Shown: positions 51,363 through 60,429 of the stretch, in pieces
How positions within the stretch are numbered: the first letter of the stretch is position 1
Layout of the letters: the number at the start of each line of letters is the position of its first letter
Origin: Firm-04 sp045596625
Lineage (GTDB): Bacteria > Bacillota > Clostridia > Oscillospirales > Ruminococcaceae
DNA length: 64,000 nucleotides
NCBI GenBank assembly: GCA_045596625.1
Contig: JAZOCU010000026.1
Coordinates: forward strand, 1 to 64,000
Direction: 5' to 3'
The notes under the pieces: generated by a model
Database searches by the model: none
What the model saw: only the letters and a program-made list of their open reading frames with translations
Told to the model about the DNA's origin: nothing
Translations under genes and position numbers: made by a program

Positions 51363-51689
51363 ATGGATGTTCAGTTAAAACGTGGTCTTTTGGATGTGTG
51401 CGTGTTAGCAGCGATTAAGAGCGAAGATTCATACGGCTATAAGATCATAAAAGATATGAAACCGTATATTGCGCTTTCCGAATCGACCTTATATACCATT
51501 CTGAAACGCTTGGAAACGGCAAATATGCTGACTGTCCGTACCGCAGAACATGGCGGCAGGCTGAGGAAATATTACCATATAACCGAAGATGGCTTAAAAC
51601 GGATTGAGGATTTCAAGGCGGAGTGGAATGAAATCCTATCGATATATCGATTTGTAACCAAGGAGGATGTGCCACATGACCAAACATAA
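51363..51689 (+). CDS. PadR family transcriptional regulator
   Basis: 108 aa. Winged-helix domain with LKRGLLDVCVLAAIKSED, SYGYKIIKDM, SESTLYTILKRLE and GGRLRKYYHITEDG, the full PadR pattern. Start at 51363 after GGGAGG. Overlaps the DUF1700 gene by 14 bases. Such PadR-DUF1700-DUF4097 operons respond to envelope stress or drugs in Firmicutes; the inducer here is unknown. Codon use is more AT-rich than in the neighbouring biotin operon. Confidence 0.94.
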   Translation: MDVQLKRGLLDVCVLAAIKSEDSYGYKIIKDMKPYIALSESTLYTILKRLETANMLTVRTAEHGGRLRKYYHITEDGLKRIEDFKAEWNEILSIYRFVTKEDVPHDQT

Positions 51690-52275
51690 TTTTCTTTTGT
51701 CACTGCATGATAGATTGGCGGGGCTACCGCAGGACGAAGTTGAAGAACGCATGAATTTTTATAGTGAAATGATCGATGATCGAATGGAAGAAGGGCTTAC
51801 GGAAGAAGAGGCAGTTTCCGAAATCGGTTCCGTGGATGAGATTGCATCGCAAATCGTGGATGATATTCCGCTTGCCAAACTTGTAAAAGAAAAAATAACA
51901 CCAAAGAAACGGCTGAAAGCATGGGAAATCGTGCTTTTGATACTTGGCTCTCCTTTATGGCTTTCGTTGGCTGCTGCTGCATTTTGTATAATGCTTTCAC
52001 TTTATATTGTGTTATGGTCTTGGGCAATTTCCTTATGGGCTGTTTTCGGTTCGTTTGTTGGCTGTGCGTTTGGCGGCGTTGTAGCAGGAATTGTCTTTGC
52101 TTGCTGCGGCAATGCTCTTACGGGGATTGCTATAATCGGTGCAGGAATTGTTTGCGCCGGACTCTCGATTTTTATGTTTTTCGGATGCAAGGCGGCAACA
52201 AAGGGCCTTCTGAGGATTACAAAGAAACTTGTATTATGGATTAAAAGCTGCTTTATGAAAAAGGAGGAAGCGTAA
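51676..52275 (+). CDS. DUF1700 membrane protein
   Basis: 199 aa. The N-terminal 75 residues hold the DUF1700 signature (FLLSLHDRLAGLPQDEVEERMNFY..., EEEAVSEIGSVDEIASQI), followed by four membrane helices (about 85-170) and a basic tail. AAGGAGG lies 8-9 bases before 51676. Likely a membrane partner of the PadR regulator or the DUF4097 protein. Stop and next start overlap as TAATG. Confidence 0.9.
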   Translation: MTKHNFLLSLHDRLAGLPQDEVEERMNFYSEMIDDRMEEGLTEEEAVSEIGSVDEIASQIVDDIPLAKLVKEKITPKKRLKAWEIVLLILGSPLWLSLAAAAFCIMLSLYIVLWSWAISLWAVFGSFVGCAFGGVVAGIVFACCGNALTGIAIIGAGIVCAGLSIFMFFGCKAATKGLLRITKKLVLWIKSCFMKKEEA

Positions 52276-53237
52276 TGACCGAAAAAATGAAGATTTGGCT
52301 TTTGATAGCAATATCTCTTGTGGTGATCGGATCAATGATGTTTGCGGCAGTTATGATGGTATATCATTGGGATTTTACCAAGATAAGCACAGATAAATAT
52401 GAAACGAACACTTATGAGATCGGCGAAGAATTCAACGCCATATTGATGAATACGGATACTGCAAATATTCATTTTGCCGCTTCTGATGATGAGATGTGTA
52501 AGGTGGTCTGCAATGAACAGAAGAATATTAAGTATTCCGTTAAAGTGCAAGAAGGCACACTGATCATCGATGTCGTTGATGAAAGACGATGGTATGAACA
52601 TATCGGCATAAATTTCAATGCATCCCAAATAAAGGTTTATCTGCCGGCAACGGAATACACTTCACTCTGTATAAACGAAGGCACCGGAAATATTGAAATA
52701 CCGAACGACTTTACATTTGGGGGCATTGACATTTCATTAAGTACAGGTACTGTGAGGTCGTTTGCCTCTGTTTCGGATTTGATGAAAATAAAGGCAAGTA
52801 CGGGAGATATTCGCGTTGAAAATATATTCGCAGGAGTGATCGACCTTTCCGTTTCAACGGGCAGCGTGACTGTATCCGATGTAAATTGTGAGGGGGATGT
52901 AAAAATCAATGTTTCCACCGGCAAGACGTACATAATCGATACCAAATGCAAAAACGTGATATCGGGCGGAAGCACGGGTGACTTCTCTATGAAGAATGTG
53001 ATTGCTGAGGAAAAGGTTGCCGTAGAGAGAAGCACGGGCGATGTGAATTTTGATGATTCCGATGCAGCCGAGATTTTCGTCAAAACAGCGACAGGTGATG
53101 TGAAAGGCAGCCTGCTCACCGATAAGGTATATATTACGCAAACCGATACAGGCAGTGTGGATGTCCCCAAAACAGTAATCGGCGGCAGATGCGAAATTAT
53201 CACTGACACGGGCGATATAAAAATCACAGTAGATTGA
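52275..53237 (+). CDS. DUF4097 membrane-anchored beta-helix protein
   Basis: 320 aa. One N-terminal membrane helix (8-30), then about 280 residues of beta-strand repeats in the DUF4097/YvlB style: STGTVRSFASVSDLMKIKAS, TGDIRVENI, STGSVTVSDVNCEGDVKI, STGDVNFDD, ATGDVKGSLL, DTGSVDVPKT, DTGDIKITVD. YvlB-type proteins belong to envelope-stress systems with LiaI/PspC. AAGGAGG upstream; last gene of the operon. Confidence 0.9.
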   Translation: MTEKMKIWLLIAISLVVIGSMMFAAVMMVYHWDFTKISTDKYETNTYEIGEEFNAILMNTDTANIHFAASDDEMCKVVCNEQKNIKYSVKVQEGTLIIDVVDERRWYEHIGINFNASQIKVYLPATEYTSLCINEGTGNIEIPNDFTFGGIDISLSTGTVRSFASVSDLMKIKASTGDIRVENIFAGVIDLSVSTGSVTVSDVNCEGDVKINVSTGKTYIIDTKCKNVISGGSTGDFSMKNVIAEEKVAVERSTGDVNFDDSDAAEIFVKTATGDVKGSLLTDKVYITQTDTGSVDVPKTVIGGRCEIITDTGDIKITVD

Positions 53238-53245
53238 TCGCTGCT

Positions 53246-53278
53246 GAAAAGCACTGCGGAAAATGCGGTGCTTTTCGT
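53246..53278 (+). terminator. Terminator of the PadR operon
   Basis: 12-pair stem (53246-53257 with 53265-53276, one G-T pair), short T-run. The following 53280-53455 stretch holds no gene that I can support. Confidence 0.8.
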
Positions 53279-53457
53279 TATAACAAGCATATGCAATTGG
53301 TGCGATAAACAAAACATACTCCCATTCGAGGTATCATGGAAGCCGATTGGAAAGATTCGTCGAGGTGCTTGTCGCAGCGTGCGCTGTTCTGTCAGCCGCA
53401 GTGACCGATAATGCATCTGCGTCGGTCTCAAAATGGGTGGAAAATTGAAAATGGGTC

Positions 53458-53486
53458 TTGACAAACGTGGCGGAACGTGCTATAAT
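53458..53486 (+). promoter_or_regulatory. Promoter of the leu operon
   Basis: TTGACA (53458-53463), 17 bases, TATAAT (53481-53486): perfect consensus. Confidence 0.93.
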
Positions 53487-53492
53487 GCAAAA

Positions 53493-53816
53493 CAATAAAG
53501 GCTGTGACGAAGCAGGAAGCCGCAATGAGTTTCTCAGAGAATCGGGGATGGTGTGAGCCCGATAAACGACTGCTGCATTCCCCTCCCTTCCGAGCCGAAA
53601 GTTCCCAAAAGTCTCTGTACTGCAGCAGAGTACGCAGTAGGGCTTTCCGTGCAGGCTACGTGAGTGCATAGAGGTTTTCTTTTGTGTAAAGACCTCGAAA
53701 AAGAGTGGCACAGCGGATGCTTTGCGGCAAACGCGTGCAATTTGAGTGGTACCGCGAGTGTATGAGGAATCTGCACCCGTCTCAAAGTTTTTGAAAAGGC
53801 TTTGGGGCGGGTTTTT
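53493..53816 (+). promoter_or_regulatory. T-box leader of the leucine operon
   Basis: About 320 bases. The conserved T-box GAGTGGTACCGCG is at 53744-53756, and the competing terminator stem is 53775-53787 with 53800-53812 followed by TTTTTGT. The 5' half has a long stem I region with the distal-loop-like GGATGGTGTGAGCCC. Uncharged tRNA would pair with a specifier codon and with the T-box, opening the terminator. Downstream genes point to tRNA-Leu; a CTC at 53583-53585 on the 3' side of stem I is a possible specifier, but I cannot fold it with certainty. Confidence 0.9.
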
Positions 53817-53873
53817 GTATATGCCTGCTCCAAAAAATCGAACTGATTTTATCGATTACGAGGAAAGGTTGTG

Positions 53874-55610
53874 ATGACTATGATGGATGCCAGTAAATAT
53901 AGTGCAGGGTATTATCCTGCGCCGATTTGCTGCTTTGACTGGATGAAAAAAGATCATATTGAACGAGCACCAATCTGGTGCAGTGTGGATATGCGTGACG
54001 GCAATCAGAGCCTGGTGATCCCCATGAGTCTGGAACAGAAGCTGGAATACTATAAGGTGTTGCTGCAGGTAGGCTTCAAGGAGATCGAAGTGGGATTTCC
54101 TGCCGCATCGGATACGGAATATGAATTTTTGCGCGCACTGATCGATCGGGATATGATCCCGGAGGATGTGACGGTACAGGTGCTGACACAATGTCGTGAA
54201 CATATTATTCGCCGTACTTTTGAGGCTTGCAAGGGTGCGCCCAGTGCGATCATTCATTTTTATAATTCTGTGAGTGTGGCGCAGCGTGAACAAGTGTTCC
54301 GTAAATCCAAGGAGGAGATCAAGCAGATTGCTGTGGATGGCGCAAGGCTTGTGAAACAGCTTGCATCCGAATACGATGGAAATTTTCGGTTTGAGTATTC
54401 TCCGGAAAGCTTTACAGGTACTGAGCCGGAATATGCCTTGGAGGTTTGCAATGCGGTGCTGGATGTACTGCAGCCCTCTGCACAGAATAATGTGATCATC
54501 AATCTGCCTGTGACGGTGGAAATGAGTTTGCCTCATGTGTATGCAAGTCAAGTGGAGTACATGAGCAAACATCTCAAATATCGTAAATATGTGACGCTTT
54601 CGCTGCATCCGCATAATGACAGAGGTACCGGCGTTGCCGATGCTGAGCTTGCGCTTCTTGCCGGTGCAGATCGTGTGGAAGGTACCTTGTTCGGAAACGG
54701 AGAACGTACCGGCAATGTGGATCTTATCACTCTTGCGATGAATCTTTATTCACATGGTGTGGATCCGAAACTTGATTTTTCCGATATGCCGGCTTTGGTG
54801 GAGGCGTATGAACGCTGCACAGGAATGCGGGTGTATGAGCGTTCCCCCTATGCAGGTGCTTTGGTGTTTGCTGCATTTTCGGGCAGCCATCAGGATGCGA
54901 TTGCAAAGGGTATGAAATATCGTGAAGAAAAACAGATGCATCAATGGAATGTGCCGTATATTCCGATTGATCCCAGAGATATCAGCCGCACCTATGATGC
55001 GGATGTGATCCGTGTAAATTCCCAGAGCGGCAAGGGCGGTATCGGATATCTGTTGGAGCAGGCATATGGTTATATTCTGCCGCCCGGTATGCGGGAGCAT
55101 CTAAGCTATGTCTGCAAAGGAATTTCTGACAGGGAGCATAAGGAACTGAAGGTTTCTGAGGTGCTTGAGATCTTCAAGGCGCAGTATTTCCCGCAGGATC
55201 CGTTCATAACCGTATCCGAGGTGCATTTCTCCCGCAAAGGGAAAACCGTGGAAACCGAGATCACGTTTTTGCAGGACGGTTGCACAACGACGTTATGTAC
55301 CAAGGGTAACGGCTCGCTGGATGCTGTCAGCAATGCGCTGAAGCAGTATACCGGTGTGGAATATACGCTGCAGGTCTATACCGAGCATAGTATGCAGGAG
55401 ATGGGCTCCGGCAGTGTAGCAGCAGCATATATCGGCATTCGTGATGTTGATGGAATACTGTTCTGGGGCGCCGGAACCGATACGGATATTATTCATGCGA
55501 GCATAAGTGCTTTGCTGAGTGCATTTTATAATATGACCAAAGGAAAGGGGAACGAATGCTATGGGCATGACCATGACGCAAAAAATCTTGGCGGCGCATG
55601 CAGGTCTTGA
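53874..55610 (+). CDS. leuA: 2-isopropylmalate synthase
   Basis: 578 aa. Catalytic barrel with PIWCSVDMRDGNQSL, VGFPAASDTEYEFL, FEYSPESFTGTE and the metal motif LSLHPHNDRGTG, then GTLFGNGERTGNVD; the C-terminal 130 residues are the regulatory domain (leucine feedback). Length and the PAPxxxFDW opening resemble the longer LeuA form known from Actinobacteria rather than the 510-residue form. Condenses acetyl-CoA with 2-ketoisovalerate. Starts at 53871, 53874 and 53880 are possible; 53874 has the best spacing. Overlaps leuC by 50 bases. Confidence 0.95.
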   Translation: MTMMDASKYSAGYYPAPICCFDWMKKDHIERAPIWCSVDMRDGNQSLVIPMSLEQKLEYYKVLLQVGFKEIEVGFPAASDTEYEFLRALIDRDMIPEDVTVQVLTQCREHIIRRTFEACKGAPSAIIHFYNSVSVAQREQVFRKSKEEIKQIAVDGARLVKQLASEYDGNFRFEYSPESFTGTEPEYALEVCNAVLDVLQPSAQNNVIINLPVTVEMSLPHVYASQVEYMSKHLKYRKYVTLSLHPHNDRGTGVADAELALLAGADRVEGTLFGNGERTGNVDLITLAMNLYSHGVDPKLDFSDMPALVEAYERCTGMRVYERSPYAGALVFAAFSGSHQDAIAKGMKYREEKQMHQWNVPYIPIDPRDISRTYDADVIRVNSQSGKGGIGYLLEQAYGYILPPGMREHLSYVCKGISDREHKELKVSEVLEIFKAQYFPQDPFITVSEVHFSRKGKTVETEITFLQDGCTTTLCTKGNGSLDAVSNALKQYTGVEYTLQVYTEHSMQEMGSGSVAAAYIGIRDVDGILFWGAGTDTDIIHASISALLSAFYNMTKGKGNECYGHDHDAKNLGGACRS

Positions 55611-56820
55611 TTCTGTTGCGCCGGGACAGCTGATCAATGCAAAGCTGGATCTGGTGCTGGGCAATGATATTACAACACCTGTGGCAATCAACGAGTTTTA
55701 CAAGACCGGATTCTCTGCCGTATATGATCGGGACAGGATCGCGATCGTACTGGATCATTTTGTGCCGAATAAGGATATCAAGGCTGCGGAGCAATCGAAG
55801 CAGTGCAGAGAATTTGCCTGTACCCATTGCATCAGTCATTTTTATGATGTGGGAAAAATGGGCATTGAGCATGCACTCATTCCTGAGCAGGGAGTTGTCA
55901 CTGCAGGAGACTGCATCATCGGTGCCGATAGTCACACCTGTACCTACGGTGCATTGGGTGCATTTTCCACCGGTGTCGGCAGCACGGATATGGCAGCAGG
56001 CATGGCAACAGGAACGGCGTGGTTCAAGGTGCCCTCTGCTATTCGGGTGGAACTGTGCGGACAACTGCCCTGCAATTGCAGCGGAAAAGATGTGATCCTT
56101 ACGCTCATTGGACAGATCGGCGTGGATGGTGCGCTGTATCGAAGCCTTGAGTTTACCGGTGAAGGGATCGCGTCGCTTTCCATGGATGACAGACTTTGCA
56201 TTTGCAATATGGCGATCGAAGCCGGTGCCAAAAACGGGATTTTCCCTGTGGATGAAATAACGCTTGCCTATATGAAGGATCGCTGTGAGCGTGAGCCTGT
56301 CATATACACTGCGGATGCGGATGCGGAATATGAAACGGTGATCCGGATGGATCTTTCGCAGATGATACCGATTGTAGCATGTCCGCATCTGCCGGGAAAC
56401 ACCAAACCTGCCGCAGTGCTTTCGGAAATCAAGATCGATCAGGTGGTGATCGGCAGCTGCACCAACGGAAGAATGGAAGATATGGAAGCGGCCTATCGCG
56501 TGCTTGCAGGCAAGAAAATTGCAGATGGTGTGCGCTGTATTATCATTCCGGCAACCATGCAGATCATGAGAGAATGCGTGGAACGAGGCTATGTCACCGC
56601 ATTTATGGATGCCGGTGCCGTGGTATCCACACCCACCTGCGGGCCTTGTCTGGGCGGTTATATGGGGATCTTAGCAGCAGGAGAACGCTGCATTGCTACC
56701 ACCAATCGTAATTTTGTTGGCAGAATGGGTCATGTGGAAAGCGAAGTATATCTGGCATCTCCGCTGACGGCTGCTGCCAGTGCTTTAACAGGCTATATTA
56801 CAGAATATCGGGAGAACTGA
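55561..56820 (+). CDS. leuC: 3-isopropylmalate dehydratase large subunit
   Basis: 419 aa. Starts MGMTMTQKILAAHAG as is usual for the short LeuC form. Iron-sulfur ligands are visible in DSHTCTYGAL, IGSCTNGR and TPTCGPCLGG. Isomerises 2- to 3-isopropylmalate with LeuD. The ribosome site AAAGGGG lies within the last codons of leuA. Confidence 0.97.
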   Translation: MGMTMTQKILAAHAGLDSVAPGQLINAKLDLVLGNDITTPVAINEFYKTGFSAVYDRDRIAIVLDHFVPNKDIKAAEQSKQCREFACTHCISHFYDVGKMGIEHALIPEQGVVTAGDCIIGADSHTCTYGALGAFSTGVGSTDMAAGMATGTAWFKVPSAIRVELCGQLPCNCSGKDVILTLIGQIGVDGALYRSLEFTGEGIASLSMDDRLCICNMAIEAGAKNGIFPVDEITLAYMKDRCEREPVIYTADADAEYETVIRMDLSQMIPIVACPHLPGNTKPAAVLSEIKIDQVVIGSCTNGRMEDMEAAYRVLAGKKIADGVRCIIIPATMQIMRECVERGYVTAFMDAGAVVSTPTCGPCLGGYMGILAAGERCIATTNRNFVGRMGHVESEVYLASPLTAAASALTGYITEYREN

Positions 56821-56822
56821 TC

Positions 56823-57326
56823 ATGGAAACAAAGGGATTTGTATTCAAATACGGCGATAATGTGGATACCGATGTGATCATTCCGGCAAGATATCTCAAT
56901 ACACCCAATGCACAGGAGCTTGCACAGCATTGCATGGAGGATATCGATCGTGATTTTGTCAAGCAGGTTCAGCCCGGTGATGTGATTGTGGCAGGCTGGA
57001 ATTTTGGCTGCGGTTCTTCCCGCGAACATGCGCCGCTTGTCATTAAAACCTGCGGCACAGGCTGTATTATTGCCAAGAGCTTTGCACGTATTTTTTATCG
57101 CAATGCCATTAACATCGGGATGCCGATTTTGGAATGTGAGGCGGCTGCAGAAGAGATCAACGCCAAGGATGAAGTGCAGATCGATTTTGACAGCGGTATT
57201 ATTACCGATCTGACGACCGGGAAATGCTATCAGGCACAGCCGTTTCCGCCATTTATCCAGAATATCATAGCAAAGGGCGGATTGCTCGCATCTCTGAGCG
57301 CAGAGGATGACGGACAGGATACGTAA
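56823..57326 (+). CDS. leuD: 3-isopropylmalate dehydratase small subunit
   Basis: 167 aa. Hallmarks: NVDTDVIIPARYLNT and GWNFGCGSSREHAPLVIK. Two bases separate it from the leuC stop; GGGAGAA upstream. Confidence 0.97.
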   Translation: METKGFVFKYGDNVDTDVIIPARYLNTPNAQELAQHCMEDIDRDFVKQVQPGDVIVAGWNFGCGSSREHAPLVIKTCGTGCIIAKSFARIFYRNAINIGMPILECEAAAEEINAKDEVQIDFDSGIITDLTTGKCYQAQPFPPFIQNIIAKGGLLASLSAEDDGQDT

Positions 57327-57398
57327 ATCTATGGTGTGATCTGAGAAAAAGGTATCTTGTCGGAGAAATAACTTGATGTGATGTCAGGAGGATGTAAA

Positions 57399-57905
57399 AT
57401 GAATCGCTACATCATTGCGGTGCTGGTAAGAAATCAGTTTGGCGTACTGAACCGAGTGACCAGTATGTTTCGTCGTAGACAGTTCAATATCAGTGCCTTA
57501 ACTGTAAGTGAGACGGAATCCAATGACTATTCTCGAATTACCGTTACATTTGACGGTGAAGAGGGAAACAAGCAGCAATTGATCAATCAGCTGTATAAGC
57601 TGCCGGACGTCTGTTTTATGCGTGAGCTGACCGAAGAGAACTCGGTGAGCCGCGAGCTGCTGTTGATCAAAATGCAGAATGATGCCGAAAGCCGTGAAGA
57701 GATTCGGGCGGCGGCAGAGGCTTTTGGCGCAAAAACTGTTGATTACGGAAGAGAGGCCATGGTGTTTCAACTGACCGGAAAAACTCGAAAAATCGACGAT
57801 TTTATCAATTTGATGCGGGATTATACGATTCTGGAGATCTGCCGTACCGGTATTGTTTCGCTGGAAAAGGGCAGTTCGACCATTCGTAAAGTGACCAATT
57901 TGTAA
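57399..57905 (+). CDS. ilvN: Acetolactate synthase small (regulatory) subunit
   Basis: 168 aa. An ACT domain (YIIAVLVRNQFGVLNRVTSMFRRR, FNISALTVSETES) and the C-terminal small-subunit domain (SRELLLIKM). It confers valine feedback on IlvB, whose gene is not in this window; leuB is missing too. AGGAGG upstream of 57399. Last gene of the T-box operon. Confidence 0.94.
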   Translation: MNRYIIAVLVRNQFGVLNRVTSMFRRRQFNISALTVSETESNDYSRITVTFDGEEGNKQQLINQLYKLPDVCFMRELTEENSVSRELLLIKMQNDAESREEIRAAAEAFGAKTVDYGREAMVFQLTGKTRKIDDFINLMRDYTILEICRTGIVSLEKGSSTIRKVTNL

Positions 57906-57946
57906 CAAAAGAACCCTCAATGCGCCGGATGGATTCGTAAACAGAT

Positions 57947-57980
57947 AAAAAGAAGCCGCTTATAAAAGCGGCTTCTTTTT
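57947..57980 (+). terminator. Terminator of the leu operon
   Basis: Perfect 15-pair stem (57947-57961 with 57966-57980), loop ATAA, ending in TTTTT. A-run on the other side may also end the leftward tRNA-Lys transcript. Confidence 0.93.
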
Positions 57981-57987
57981 ATATGAG

Positions 57988-58060
57988 TGAGAAATGAGGG
58001 GTTCGAACCCTCGACCCTCTCCTTAAAAGGGAGATGCTCTGCCAACTGAGCTAATTTCTC
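57988..58060 (-). tRNA. tRNA-Lys (anticodon TTT)
   Basis: 73 bases without encoded CCA. Acceptor GAGAAAT/ATTTCTC, D-arm TAGCTCAGTTGGCAGAGCA, anticodon stem TCTCC/GGAGA with loop CTTTTAA (anticodon TTT), T-arm GAGGG-TTCGAAC-CCCTC, discriminator A. Unlike the tRNA-Arg at 51126, the CCA end must be added by enzyme. Confidence 0.95.
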
Positions 58061-58081
58061 ATAAATCAATTCAACCAGATT

Positions 58082-58110
58082 ATTATATCACGAATCTGAG
58101 AGCTTGTCAA
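58082..58110 (-). promoter_or_regulatory. Promoter of tRNA-Lys
   Basis: Minus strand TTGACA (58110-58105), 17 bases, TATAAT (58087-58082): perfect consensus. Confidence 0.93.
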
Positions 58111-58141
58111 GTGTTTTTTCAAAAATCAAAAGCAATCGCAG

Positions 58142-58173
58142 GGAGCAGAATACATAAAATAGAATTCTGCTCC
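58142..58173 (-). terminator. Probable terminator of rplA
   Basis: 10-pair perfect stem (58142-58151 with 58164-58173), 22 bases beyond the rplA stop; only a weak T-run follows. Confidence 0.65.
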
Positions 58174-58195
58174 GCTACGAAAACGACCTGTTGAA

Positions 58196-58891
58196 TCAGA
58201 CGCTGAACTTAGCGGTCTGTACCGGCACACCGACACCCATGGTGGATGCAACGGTGATGGAACGCAGGTAAGTACCCTTTGCAGCAGCAGGCTTTGCCTT
58301 AACAACAGCTTCTACCAGAGTGTTGAAGTTCTCCTCGAGCTTATCAGCGCCGAAGGAAACCTTGCCGATCGGGCAGTGGATGATGTTGGACTTATCCAGA
58401 CGATACTCGATCTTACCGGCCTTAGCTTCAGAAACTGCCTTGGCAACATCGGGAGAAACGGTACCTGCCTTCGGGTTCGGCATCAGACCACGAGGTCCGA
58501 GCACCTTACCGAGACGACCAACAACGCCCATCATATCAGGGGAAGCGATGACGACATCAAAGTCCATCCAGCCTTCCTTCTGAATCTTCTCTACATAGTC
58601 CATGCCGCCGACATACTCTGCGCCGGCTGCCTGGGCCTCGGCATACTTATCTTCCTTGCAGAAAACCAGTACGCGAACGGATTTACCGGTACCGTTGGGC
58701 AGAACAACTGCGCCACGAACCTGCTGATCAGCGTGACGAGAGTCAACGCCCAGACGAATATGAGCCTCAACAGTCTCATCGAACTTTGCTTTTGCGAGCT
58801 GGCAAACAGTGCCCAGAGCCTCGTTCGGCTCGTAGAGCTTTGCAGCTTCGATTGCCTTGCGGCTATCTACATATTTCTTTCCGTGTTTCAT
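58196..58891 (-). CDS. rplA: 50S ribosomal protein L1
   Basis: 231 aa, normal length. KYVDSRKAIEAAKLYEPNEA, VVLPNGTGKSVRV, GRLGKVLGPRGLMPNPKAGT and KGTYLRSITVASTMGVGV fit L1. AAGGAG precedes the ATG at 58891 by 11 bases; the GTG at 58903 is too near. Follows rplK in the usual order. L1 often represses its own operon. Confidence 0.97.
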   Translation of the reverse strand: MKHGKKYVDSRKAIEAAKLYEPNEALGTVCQLAKAKFDETVEAHIRLGVDSRHADQQVRGAVVLPNGTGKSVRVLVFCKEDKYAEAQAAGAEYVGGMDYVEKIQKEGWMDFDVVIASPDMMGVVGRLGKVLGPRGLMPNPKAGTVSPDVAKAVSEAKAGKIEYRLDKSNIIHCPIGKVSFGADKLEENFNTLVEAVVKAKPAAAKGTYLRSITVASTMGVGVPVQTAKFSV

Positions 58892-59031
58892 GTTATCGAA
58901 CACTCCTTATCATCAATCGTGGTGTACCGACCGCCGGAAATGTTGCGGTCGGATAGCGGAATGATTCCTCCCACTGGCAGACGCAGGGGCAGGCATTGGG
59001 TTCCGTTGTAAATGCTTGGAAAACGAGCCTC

Positions 59032-59457
59032 TTAGTCTGCGACGACAACGCCCATGGAACGAGCAGTACCGGCGATCATGCTCATTGCAGCCTCGAGAGA
59101 AGCGGCATTGAGATCAACCATCTTCTGCTCAGCGATCTTCTGGATCTGATCCTTAGTGATGGTAGCGACCTTAGTCTTGTTGGGCACACCGGATGCCTTA
59201 TCGATACCGCAAGCCTTCTTGATCAGAACAGGTGCGGGCGGCGTCTTGGTGATGAAGGTGAAGGAACGGTCTGCATATACGGTAATGACAACCGGAATGA
59301 TGAGACCGGCATCATTCTTGGTGCGCTCATTGAACTCCTTGCAGAAGCCCATGATGTTAACACCGTGCTGACCGAGGGCGGGACCGACCGGAGGTGCAGG
59401 GGTTGCCTTACCAGCCGGAATCTGAAGCTTTACAAAGCCGACAACTTTCTGTGCCAT
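59032..59457 (-). CDS. rplK: 50S ribosomal protein L11
   Basis: 141 aa, standard. KLQIPAGKATPAPPVGPALG and GVNIMGFCKEFN at the N-terminus, SMGVVV at the end. It forms the GTPase-associated centre with 23S rRNA. GGAGG upstream. Confidence 0.98.
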   Translation of the reverse strand: MAQKVVGFVKLQIPAGKATPAPPVGPALGQHGVNIMGFCKEFNERTKNDAGLIIPVVITVYADRSFTFITKTPPAPVLIKKACGIDKASGVPNKTKVATITKDQIQKIAEQKMVDLNAASLEAAMSMIAGTARSMGVVVAD

Positions 59458-59489
59458 GGTGATTAACCTCCAATAAATGTGGTGTATGG

Positions 59490-59555
59490 CGGGATAACGT
59501 ATTGCTTGACGTTATCTCTCCCACGGACGGGGTTGCAGTGATACTGCCCCGTCTG
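59490..59555 (-). promoter_or_regulatory. Hairpins between nusG and rplK
   Basis: Two stems: GATAACGT/ACGTTATC (59493-59500 with 59509-59516) and GACGGGG/CCCCGTC (59526-59532 with 59547-59553). No T-run, so not terminators; the place is where an L1-binding control site for rplKA would be expected. Confidence 0.45.
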
Positions 59556-59563
59556 TCAATGAA

Positions 59564-60106
59564 TCAGTCTAAGCGGATAACCTGACTGAGGGAAAGCTCG
59601 GTCGGAGTTTCCTGACCGAACATGGATACCAATACATTGCAGATGCCGTTTTCCGCATCAATGCTTTGTACGGTGCCGGTGAAGCCATCCATTGCAGTAC
59701 CTGCAATGCGGACGATATCGCCGACGCTGATGTTGACCTGTACCGCTTGTCCGAGATCCACGCCCAAAGCGGCGACCTCTTTTTCCGAAAGGGGAACAGG
59801 GTCATTGGGGTTTGAACCGACAAAGCCTGTCATACCCCGTATGGTGCGGAGCAGATATGCAATCTCATCGGTATAAACCATTTTCACGAGAACATAGCCG
59901 GGAAAAATCTTTCGGGTGACTTCTTTTTCCTTGCCGTCTGTGATCTCGCGAACCTGCTCGGTAGGAATCTGCACCTCCACGATCATATCCTGGAGCTTGC
60001 GGTATTCCACCAGCTTCATGATGCTTTGCGCAACCTTGTTTTCGTAGCCGGAATAGGTATGCAGTACATACCACTGTGCCGGGCCGATACCGGTTTCATT
60101 CGTCAT
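59564..60106 (-). CDS. nusG: Transcription termination/antitermination factor NusG
   Basis: 180 aa. NGN domain (WYVLHTYSGYENKVAQSI, KIFPGYVLVKM, VRGMTGF-like TIRGMTGFVG) and a KOW domain (GDIVRIAGTAMDGFTGTVQSID). Start 60106; the open frame to 60139 adds 11 residues without support. Confidence 0.97.
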   Translation of the reverse strand: MTNETGIGPAQWYVLHTYSGYENKVAQSIMKLVEYRKLQDMIVEVQIPTEQVREITDGKEKEVTRKIFPGYVLVKMVYTDEIAYLLRTIRGMTGFVGSNPNDPVPLSEKEVAALGVDLGQAVQVNISVGDIVRIAGTAMDGFTGTVQSIDAENGICNVLVSMFGQETPTELSLSQVIRLD

Positions 60107-60171
60107 TGCGTTTCCACCGCTTTCTGCGCAAAAGCGCATTTGTTGTTTTGGATTGAGTGCTCATTGGCCGA

Positions 60172-60429
60172 TTACTTGCCGCTGATTGCAAACTCGAAGA
60201 GCCACAGGAAACCTTGATCCAGCAGGAAAGTGAAGGCTGCGCACAAAAGCATGGCAGCAAACACGACTGCACTGTTCTTGAAAACGGTCTCCTTGGAAGG
60301 CCATACGACTTTCTTCATTTCCAGTCGCAGATCCTTGAACCATTTGACAATACCGTTTTGCTTTTTCGGCTTCTTGTCCTTCTTGTCGCTCTTTTCGGAA
60401 GCGGCTTTCAGCTCTTTGTCCTTTGCCAT
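60172..60429 (-). CDS. secE: Preprotein translocase subunit SecE
   Basis: 85 aa. A Lys-rich cytoplasmic head, the family motif VKWFKDLRLEMKKVVWPSKE and one membrane helix (about 53-75). Precedes nusG as usual. Confidence 0.96.
   Translation of the reverse strand: MAKDKELKAASEKSDKKDKKPKKQNGIVKWFKDLRLEMKKVVWPSKETVFKNSAVVFAAMLLCAAFTFLLDQGFLWLFEFAISGK

Noticed and set aside
53334..53833. Minus-strand open frames in the leu leader
   Set aside because: They are antisense to the T-box element and have no ribosome sites.
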